From Candidatus Altarchaeales archaeon WOR_SM1_86-2 (GTDB lineage: Archaea > Altiarchaeota > Altiarchaeia > IMC4 > MCBC01): a stretch of 11,754 nucleotides of DNA. The stretch lies in assembly GCA_001723855.1 (NCBI GenBank), contig MCBC01000033.1, forward strand, positions 1-11,754. The letters run 5' to 3'. The notes beneath the pieces are model-generated. The model saw only the letters and a program-made list of their open reading frames with translations. It was not told the origin of the DNA and did not search any database. The position numbers and the translations under genes are program-made. Position 1 is the stretch's first letter, and every line of letters starts with the position of its first letter. Shown piece by piece: positions 6,696-11,754 of this stretch.

Positions 6696-7856
6696 TCAAA
6701 CCATCTCATCCAGATCCGTAAACCCCGCCTCAACCCCCGCCAATCCAGGCAGGTAGTAAGCCGCCTTTGCAGAGTTCACAATAACCCTTTCAGCGATCTC
6801 CTCAACGGGAGTTACAACCATGCAGGTGTCGCATAATATCTTTCCGCCTGATTTTTCAACAATTTCCGTAAAACCTCTTTCATCAGCAAGTTTTTTAATT
6901 TGCCGGGAGGTGCAGATCCAGAAATCCTTTTTTACCTTTTTATCTTTCAATAATCCTGCGATTTCTTCAATTTCGTTTAATGAGCAGTGAGGACAGCCAA
7001 CCGCAATCAACTCCTTTTTCTTATTTTTATTAAAGGTAAAGTTTTTTAAATAATCGTTAAAATCGCCGTCATTAATCGAGATTCTGCTCTCGATATCCGC
7101 CGCATTTTCCGGCGTAACGCCTTCGATCTGGAACATCCCGCAGGAGCCGACGCCCAGCGCAGCACTTAATGCCTTTGCCTGGTCTTCAGTAACGCTTCTT
7201 TTAAATTTGAATGCCGGAATTCGGGTTCCGACTTTCTTGCCGATCATATACCCGAGAGCGGAGTAATCACGGGTGGAATTTAACCTCGCATCTACCCTGA
7301 CTTCAACCTTTGCGATGCGGTTCTCGTCCAGATGAAGTCCGTAGTTCGGGGTTTTTCCAATTATTGCAGATGCTAAAGCGCTGATTCCACTTTCCCTGTT
7401 CGTTCTTGCCCCGAGCATGGAATTGGCAAAACATACGGCAGATGACTCCGCCCATGAAATGTGCTCGCCGAATTCAGGCCTGTTCGTGGTTAGATAAGGC
7501 ACGCAAGTGTATGATTCTTCAACTCCCATCCTCTTAAAGCAGTCAATGATTTTTAACTGCTTTTTGGCAAAGTTCACGGGGATTTTCTGCTTCTTCCAGT
7601 TCTTCAAATCCATCCCGCAGGGATTCAGGGTTGTCTTAACGCAGACCTTCGCATCTTTTGCAAAATCATCCAGGAACTCCAACCCGGCGTCACCTATGGT
7701 TTTGTATGAAACCCCTGAAACATGGGCGGATGTTACTGGGATAAGTTTGTCCGCATTATAAATGTCTCCAAGTGCCGCAAGGATTTGCATTGACTTCTGC
7801 TTTGCTTTTCCTTCTTCTCCGTCAAGTATTTTTTCTTCTTTGGTTGTTAGGTGCAT
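6696..7856 (-). CDS. Aconitase X (probable phosphomevalonate dehydratase large subunit)
   Basis: The 386-aa protein is an aconitase X (DUF521) member of the short archaeal type. In Aeropyrum pernix such a protein, with a small DUF126 subunit, dehydrates mevalonate 5-phosphate in the archaeal mevalonate pathway to isoprenoid lipids. Recognisable blocks are SAHVSGVSYKTIGDAGLEFL (43-62), TTLNPCGMDL (75-84), the TNRPEFGEHISWAESSAVCFANSMLGARTNRE region (about 124-155), AVGCPHCSLNEI (285-296) and LCDTCMVVTPVEE (341-353). Cysteines such as C80, C288 and C345 are candidates for iron-sulfur ligands. The small subunit gene is not in the window. A TATA-like CAGTATAAAATAG lies inside the end of the upstream peptidase gene (about 7888-7900), 16 bp of gap separating the genes, so acnX may have its own promoter. 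Other aconitase X reactions cannot be ruled out. Confidence 0.88.
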   Translation of the reverse strand: MHLTTKEEKILDGEEGKAKQKSMQILAALGDIYNADKLIPVTSAHVSGVSYKTIGDAGLEFLDDFAKDAKVCVKTTLNPCGMDLKNWKKQKIPVNFAKKQLKIIDCFKRMGVEESYTCVPYLTTNRPEFGEHISWAESSAVCFANSMLGARTNRESGISALASAIIGKTPNYGLHLDENRIAKVEVRVDARLNSTRDYSALGYMIGKKVGTRIPAFKFKRSVTEDQAKALSAALGVGSCGMFQIEGVTPENAADIESRISINDGDFNDYLKNFTFNKNKKKELIAVGCPHCSLNEIEEIAGLLKDKKVKKDFWICTSRQIKKLADERGFTEIVEKSGGKILCDTCMVVTPVEEIAERVIVNSAKAAYYLPGLAGVEAGFTDLDEMV

Positions 7857-7872
7857 TTATTTTAGTGTGATC

Positions 7873-9216
7873 TCATTGATACGGATCTATTTTATACTGA
7901 TTCTCCTTAGCATCATAATATAAAACCAATTCGTTTTCAATAAACAAAAGAATCAATTTTCCAGTTATTCCGTCATATAACGCCATACCTGTAACCTCAC
8001 GCTCTTCTCGTTTCTTCTCATGCTCATGTAAATGCAAAGCCCAAATCCACCTAAACCTAAAGTGTAAGAAAGGAATTTTTTTAATTCTTTTCATTAGAAA
8101 CTCTCCAAATGATGGGTCGTCGAATTTCGCTGTAGTAACACCTATAACAAACTGCTCTGTATTTATCAACATAGGTCTTATAGGGTAATCTCTTTTATCG
8201 ATATTACCCTTCAAGTATAAGTCGTTTAAAACTATGTGGTGAGTAAGAATGATCTCTTCATATGCTGCTTTAACAGCGGGTGGTACCCCTACAACAGCCT
8301 TTTGAATTGTCGTATCCTCGGAATATCCCATCTCCTTCTTATATTGATCTGTTGTGTCCCATGCTTTTTCTAGGTCATCCTTTTTTATTTCTATATATGG
8401 AAATTTAGTTTGATCGTGCAGGATAAAACCATCAATCTCACCAGATTCTTTATTCATTGTGTGCCCTATGAGAACTATCGTATGAAATCCCGGCTCATGA
8501 TCATCCCACCATTCCAACTTACTAACATCCACACCAAGAATAACCGGCAGTCCTGATTCAACATACGCATAGATTATGTTATACAGCTCATCAAAAGAAA
8601 AATTTTTAAATGACTCCATGCTGGTATCATAAACAAAAGATTCACAACTGTTCATTTTTAAAAGCCGAGTAATGTTCTCAAAAGCCAAACCCTGATAATC
8701 CGAGAAATAATGCCCTGTAGCCGCCTTTTGAATTTCTGGTATTGGTGCTGATTTAACATTACGTCCACTTTTATTTTCCAAACATTTAAGAGCAATCCAC
8801 ACCGATGCTTGGGCGCAAGCACCAAAGTAATAATTTGGCATTATAAAAGGTACGCATTTAATCCAATTGCCATATGCGTTAACATCGCAGAGACATTTGA
8901 TATAATAACCATTATCTTCTGCCATATGTTTTGGCGGTTTTATGTACATTTCTGATATTTCAGATGCAAACTCCTGATGACTTTTAGGGGATGTGGGTTG
9001 TACGGGTCTTAAGTTACAAATACCCCAATCTTTTTTCCTATACTCTAAACAAAGCCTCGTTATCCAAGGAGTTGCCTGGGGATCGTCTCGGAATAAGTTT
9101 TTATATTCAGAATACCAATTTTCGTCCAATGCACCTTCTTCAATCTTCCCAAGTTTAAGTTTTGAAGAATAAATTCTTTTGTTAATTTTATCAAAAATAG
9201 GGGATATGGTCACCAT
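7873..9216 (-). CDS. Putative papain-like (C39-like) cysteine peptidase, unknown role
   Basis: I do not recognise this 447-aa protein as a named family. Its middle part resembles papain-fold cysteine peptidases of the C39-like kind. A cysteine sits at a helix start in YYFGACAQASVWIALKCL (C134); a histidine follows in PGFHTIVLIGH (H245), then an aspartate in FILHDQTKFPY (D268), the order and spacing of a C-H-D triad. The segment SGLPVILGVDVSKLEWW before the histidine is also typical ('G-PVil-v'). Residues 1-120 and 315-447 are additional regions; the last 40 residues look beta-rich. There is no signal peptide or membrane segment, so it should be cytosolic. Sampled lines vary from 28% to 48% GC, on the whole below neighbouring acnX (about 55%). 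It follows a 65-aa gene by 26 bases. Transglutaminase-like or amidase activity is equally possible. Confidence 0.6.
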   Translation of the reverse strand: MVTISPIFDKINKRIYSSKLKLGKIEEGALDENWYSEYKNLFRDDPQATPWITRLCLEYRKKDWGICNLRPVQPTSPKSHQEFASEISEMYIKPPKHMAEDNGYYIKCLCDVNAYGNWIKCVPFIMPNYYFGACAQASVWIALKCLENKSGRNVKSAPIPEIQKAATGHYFSDYQGLAFENITRLLKMNSCESFVYDTSMESFKNFSFDELYNIIYAYVESGLPVILGVDVSKLEWWDDHEPGFHTIVLIGHTMNKESGEIDGFILHDQTKFPYIEIKKDDLEKAWDTTDQYKKEMGYSEDTTIQKAVVGVPPAVKAAYEEIILTHHIVLNDLYLKGNIDKRDYPIRPMLINTEQFVIGVTTAKFDDPSFGEFLMKRIKKIPFLHFRFRWIWALHLHEHEKKREEREVTGMALYDGITGKLILLFIENELVLYYDAKENQYKIDPYQ

Positions 9217-9242
9217 TTCTAAATTTAATCGCTGGTAAGAAC

Positions 9243-9440
9243 CTAAATAGTTAACCTACATGGGGTAGTTGGCATTAGAATTCTTGCGGTTTGTTCTCTT
9301 TTTTTTTCTTGTCTATACCTCTCAATCTCTTCAATAACTTCAGTAATACTGGGATTCTTCATACTTCTAATCCTTAATACTAACTCTTCAGGTGGATCTG
9401 GTATCTTACCGGCATTAGTTGTCAATTTAATATTTTCCAT
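9243..9440 (-). CDS. Small hypothetical protein upstream of the peptidase (65 aa)
   Basis: This is a small charged protein with no family I recognise. The N-terminus (about 1-20) contains KIPDPPEELVLRIRSM. Residues about 31-50 (SITEVIEEIERYRQEKKREQ) should form an amphipathic helix, and the tail ARILMPTTPCRLTI is short and hydrophobic. Its stop is 26 bases before the peptidase start on the same strand, so the two are probably one transcript. A TATA-like, partly palindromic element lies about 33 bases before the ATG. It might be a partner, inhibitor or antitoxin-like regulator of the peptidase, but that rests on position and size only. A non-coding explanation is not excluded. Confidence 0.5.
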   Translation of the reverse strand: MENIKLTTNAGKIPDPPEELVLRIRSMKNPSITEVIEEIERYRQEKKREQTARILMPTTPCRLTI

Positions 9441-9465
9441 TTTTATACATCAAATAAATTTCCAG

Positions 9466-9481
9466 ACATATATAAATATGT
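9466..9481 (-). promoter_or_regulatory. TATA-like palindromic element before the small protein/peptidase pair
   Basis: ACATAT (9466-9471) and ATATGT (9476-9481) are inverted copies around ATAA. The minus-strand reading ACATATTTATATATGT contains a TATA-like core about 33 bases before the ATG at 9440. This makes it the likely promoter of the pair, perhaps with operator symmetry. Confidence 0.4.
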
Positions 9482-9502
9482 ATTTTATGCATATAAATTG
9501 TT

Positions 9503-9706
9503 TTAGCATTTTGCCCTTGACGCTATGAACCTCTCTATTGATCTGTCGTATGTTCTCTCCGCATCCGGCGGGAAAAAACATGCAGGAAGTTCATTTGCCC
9601 GCAGATGATGCCTGAGGCATTCGCAGCAGACCCCTTTTCTTGAGCAGGGCTCATAGGTGCACGGGCAGTTCTCTTTATTTTCGGTGAAATTTGCACATCC
9701 CTCCAT
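9503..9706 (-). CDS. DUF6485-type cysteine-rich small protein
   Basis: The 67-aa protein has nine cysteines: C4, C14, C16, C21, C27, C28, C30, C43 and C67. The layout C-x9-C-x-C-x4-C, then [10 protein letters not shown], then ELPACFFP and the [12 protein letters not shown] helix matches what I remember of the DUF6485 family, small proteins of anaerobic bacteria and archaea with no known activity. The cysteine-histidine spacing suggests a bound zinc or iron-sulfur centre, as an inference. It has no signal peptide. The gene is monocistronic: a TATA-like CTTTATATTCC around 9722-9732 lies about 20 bases before the start, and panE ends 29 bases upstream on the same strand. The family assignment is from memory of the motif pattern. 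Confidence 0.75.
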   Translation of the reverse strand: MEGCANFTENKENCPCTYEPCSRKGVCCECLRHHLRANELPACFFPPDAERTYDRSIERFIASRAKC

Positions 9707-9735
9707 TTTTATTAATTAAGAGGAATATAAAGTAT

Positions 9736-10669
9736 TCATTTCTTCTCAAAAAACTTCACCAGGTTCACAACGGTCTCGTTCACAGGCGTTTCAATTCCGC
9801 GTTCTTTTCCTAATTTAACGAATGCCCCGTTCAAAAAATCGATCTCTGTTTTTCCTTTTTTAAGATCGTGGAGCATTGACGGTCTGTGCTGCGCCGTGGG
9901 AGGAAGCTGCTCGTTACTCAGGTAATCAAGATATTCCTCTGGAGTTTCCCAGAACAATTCAACTCCTTTCGCGTTCGCGACACAGAATGCTTCCTCAATG
10001 ATTTTTTCAATGATTTTCCATGAACTTTCATTTGCCAGTTTGCCGTAATTCACGCCCAGGATCGCTCCCAGCGGATTCAAAGCCGCGTTGTATAATGCCT
10101 TACCAGATGTGCCTCTGGATATTCCCAACGGCATCGGTTGGGATTTCAGCGTCGTTAAATATTTCAACAATTTCCTTTAACTCCTTGTCTACCCTATTAT
10201 CCAGCCTTCCGATTTTGACATTATCCGCAAAAACCGTCACCCTGGTATGTGCCGGTCCTGCAATCTCAAATCCGATGATGACCATGCCCCCCAGCACCTT
10301 ATCCGTATATTTCGCGATTATTTCTTCATTCCCGATCCCGTTCTGAAGGCTTAAAACATACGCGTCTCCGATCAAGGGCTTTATCTGCCGCATCGCCTTT
10401 TCCGTGTCAAAAGCTTTTGTTGTGAGAAGGATAAGATCATACTCTGCCGCCGGGGTTTTTATATCGGTCACCGCTTTAAGACCCTTAACCTTATGCCCTC
10501 CCAATATTCCCGTTATCGTAAGCCCTTCGGTTTTTACGGGTGCCAGATACATTTCCCTTCCAACCAGGGTCACGTCATGCGATCTTTTCCCGTCCGCATC
10601 CCTTGCTTTGGCAAGAAACCCCCCGAAACTCATGCCCAAAGCCCCCGCACCCATAACCACGATTTTCAT
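9736..10669 (-). pseudogene. panE: 2-Dehydropantoate 2-reductase (ketopantoate reductase), frameshifted
   Basis: PanE/ApbA reduces ketopantoate to pantoate with NADPH for coenzyme A synthesis. The N-terminal 189 codons (10669 to 10103) carry the Rossmann motif GAGALG (7-12), TTKAF with K85, and LQNGIGNEE (108-116). They end in NIQRHIW followed at once by TAA (10100-10102). The next frame continues without loss as GKALYNAALNPLGAIL through to the C-terminus ending FEKK at 9736. Joining IW to GK gives about 311 residues, the normal family length. The join needs two extra bases (TGG-GGT-AAG in place of TGGTAAG), or the skipping of one base. The lysine in the GKALYN segment corresponds to the expected catalytic lysine. 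Either the gene is inactivated, a G run was under-called in assembly, or translation shifts frame. Both halves are otherwise well conserved, so decay is recent or absent. Confidence 0.85.
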
Positions 10670-10705
10670 TATATTATGGTATTGTTATAAATTCAAAAGA
10701 AAAAT

Positions 10706-11569
10706 CTATTTCCCCCACAGCCTCTTCCTGTTCGCTTCCAGCAGGTTGTCCTCCCCCCCGAGATATTCCGCGAAACTTTTTACCTTTTTGGTCTCATAAA
10801 CCTCCCTGAATCTTCCCCTGTACTTTAAATCCCTCAGGAGGTGATGATCCAGAATCACCTCGCAGTTCGTTTCTTTTATGATTTCCAGCAGGTTTGATTT
10901 TGCCGCATCCAGATTCGCGTAACTGAATTTCCAGCCCAAAAAATAAGACGGCGGGCCATCAACCAAAAGCAAATCGGGGTTTTCACGGATTATATGATCT
11001 CTCGCATTCTCAACTACCGGGCCCTGGACATCAGATGCATGCAGCAATTTAAAATTCCCGGTCTCGATCACGCACATAAGCACAAAACCCAGGCGAACGC
11101 CCTCCGGCCCGTGAGGAACCGGCTGCGAGAATTTTATCTTTAAATTTTCGTCAAAACCGCGGCTGTTAAAAAACTCCGAATCAAACTCTTTGCCGTCACA
11201 ATAAATCAGGTCGCATCTGTCATTGAACCTTTTTTTAAACTCTCTCCCACGCTGCTTTTGACTTTTATTTATGTTCTTTTCAATGGATTTTGCAAAAACG
11301 ACCTTTCCTTCATAAAAATCTTCATCCGGATCGTAATGGTCGTAGTGGTAATGTGAAATGGTCAGGACATCGCATTTTTCAGCAATTTCCCTTATCTTCT
11401 TTTTTGATTCGTCCAACGCAAGCAATTCTTCTTCTGCCGGAGGCAGACCATATCTTTTCGGGCCTAAAGCGGCACCTGGGTCGATAAAAACCTTCAATTT
11501 TCCTATTTCAACAAAGGTAGCCATACTCCTGACCCCCAGGGATTCGGACGCCACCGGAACAATTTTCAT
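10706..11569 (-). CDS. UPF0282 family metallo-beta-lactamase-fold hydrolase
   Basis: The 287-aa protein matches the archaeal UPF0282 family. It starts MKIVPVASESLGVRSMATFVE and continues with FIDPGAALGPKRYGLPPA (about 29-45), both family signatures. The metal site is visible: H73, H75, D77 and H78 in SHYHYDHYDP, H153 in VPHGPEG, D180 in LHASDVQGP, and H242/H243 in ILDHHLLRD, enough for two metal ions. Family members have no established substrate that I know of; a hydrolase of an ester, phosphodiester or nucleic acid is possible. No signal peptide is present. The gene is transcribed toward panE with a 36-bp gap holding a TATA-like GAATTTATAAC, so panE probably has its own promoter. It is divergent from the exported protein at the right edge. 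Confidence 0.92.
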   Translation of the reverse strand: MKIVPVASESLGVRSMATFVEIGKLKVFIDPGAALGPKRYGLPPAEEELLALDESKKKIREIAEKCDVLTISHYHYDHYDPDEDFYEGKVVFAKSIEKNINKSQKQRGREFKKRFNDRCDLIYCDGKEFDSEFFNSRGFDENLKIKFSQPVPHGPEGVRLGFVLMCVIETGNFKLLHASDVQGPVVENARDHIIRENPDLLLVDGPPSYFLGWKFSYANLDAAKSNLLEIIKETNCEVILDHHLLRDLKYRGRFREVYETKKVKSFAEYLGGEDNLLEANRKRLWGK

Positions 11570-11620
11570 TTATTGTTTATTTGATTTATATTTTTGAAAG
11601 TAATATTATTAAGGACAAAG
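11570..11620. promoter_or_regulatory. Divergent promoter region, UPF0282 gene / exported protein
   Basis: This 51-bp AT-rich gap separates two divergent starts. GATTTATATTTTT at about 11583-11595 and TAATATTATTAA at about 11601-11612 are TATA-like on the two strands. AAGGA at 11611-11615 is a plausible Shine-Dalgarno element for the plus-strand ATG at 11621. Confidence 0.4.
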
Positions 11621-11754
11621 ATGAAGTTTAGAATTTTAGCCCTTGTCATGGTTATTCTGGTACTCGGCATTTGTGATGTGAGCGGGATTATTGAATGCAG
11701 TGATATTCCCTCGGAAAGATGGGGGCAGCCGTCCATGTGTGAAGACGCGGACAG
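11621..11754 (+). CDS. Probable exported protein, 5' end only
   Basis: Forty-four codons are readable before the window ends. MKFRILALVMVILVLGICDVSG has a short basic start (K2, R4) and a hydrophobic core at about residues 5-17, a normal secretion signal or a single membrane anchor. The following stretch, IIECSDIPSERWGQPSMCEDAD, has two further cysteines and acidic residues, compatible with a secreted, disulfide-bearing or metal-binding domain. LGIC is close to, but not, a classic lipobox. The start is supported by AAGGA 5 bases upstream and the AT-rich gap. No family can be named from this much sequence. The reading frame is open to the right edge. Confidence 0.65.
   Translation, partial: MKFRILALVMVILVLGICDVSGIIECSDIPSERWGQPSMCEDAD

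Noticed and set aside
10100..10170. Separate gene start for the C-terminal panE half (ATG at 10170)
   Set aside because: The first 22 residues of that frame do not resemble the family and overlap conserved codons of the N-terminal half. Homology resumes exactly at the frameshift.
10020..10346. 108-aa plus-strand frame across the panE frameshift
   Set aside because: It is antisense to conserved PanE sequence in both halves and has no recognisable domain.
1..11754. CRISPR arrays, tRNA or rRNA genes
   Set aside because: No regularly spaced repeats, cloverleaf-like segments or rRNA-like stretches were noticed, and gaps between genes are too short for arrays or rRNA.

Overview
The window looks archaeal. 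It carries an archaeal-type deoxyhypusine synthase, the archaeal aconitase X (phosphomevalonate dehydratase-type) protein, a UPF0282 metallo-beta-lactamase-fold protein, a THEP1-type NTPase, DUF371, and an AT-rich TATA-like element shortly before many starts, often at a spacing that suggests leaderless or short-leader transcripts. Pyruvate:ferredoxin oxidoreductase points to an anaerobe. A euryarchaeal, methanogen- or ANME-like lineage is my best guess, but nothing here fixes the genus.

Layout. 1-1240: one end of an insertion sequence on the minus strand. It consists of a DDE transposase that runs off the left edge and, overlapping it by four bases, a 59-aa AbrB/SpoVT-fold protein. 1303-2115: hisF (histidine biosynthesis). 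2110-3969: porB on the minus strand, interrupted by a complete 368-aa intein with a LAGLIDADG endonuclease. 4011-4923: a THEP1-like NTPase and a DUF371 gene, tail to tail. 5020-5967: deoxyhypusine synthase. 6032-6690: a VapBC-type toxin-antitoxin pair. 6696-7856: aconitase X. 7873-9440: a more AT-rich pair of unknown role, a small protein followed by a papain-like cysteine peptidase candidate. 9503-9706: a cysteine-rich DUF6485-type protein. 9736-10669: ketopantoate reductase (panE) broken by a frameshift. 10706-11569: UPF0282 MBL-fold protein. 11621 to the edge: the start of a probable exported protein.

Most genes are single housekeeping units, closely packed and often convergent. hisF/porB overlap by 6 bp, THEP1/DUF371 overlap by 11 bp, and vapC/acnX lie 5 bp apart. 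There is no large operon; the only likely co-transcribed pairs are abrB-transposase, vapBC, and the small protein with the peptidase. PorB and aconitase X both lack their usual partner subunits in this window. Mobile or accessory DNA (the IS, the intein, VapBC, the peptidase pair) is interleaved with the metabolic genes, and its sampled lines are generally more AT-rich.

The points most worth attention are the PorB intein at the thiamine-diphosphate site, the AbrB protein translationally coupled to a transposase, the peptidase pair, and the panE frameshift next to the expected catalytic lysine. No rRNA, tRNA or CRISPR array was seen.
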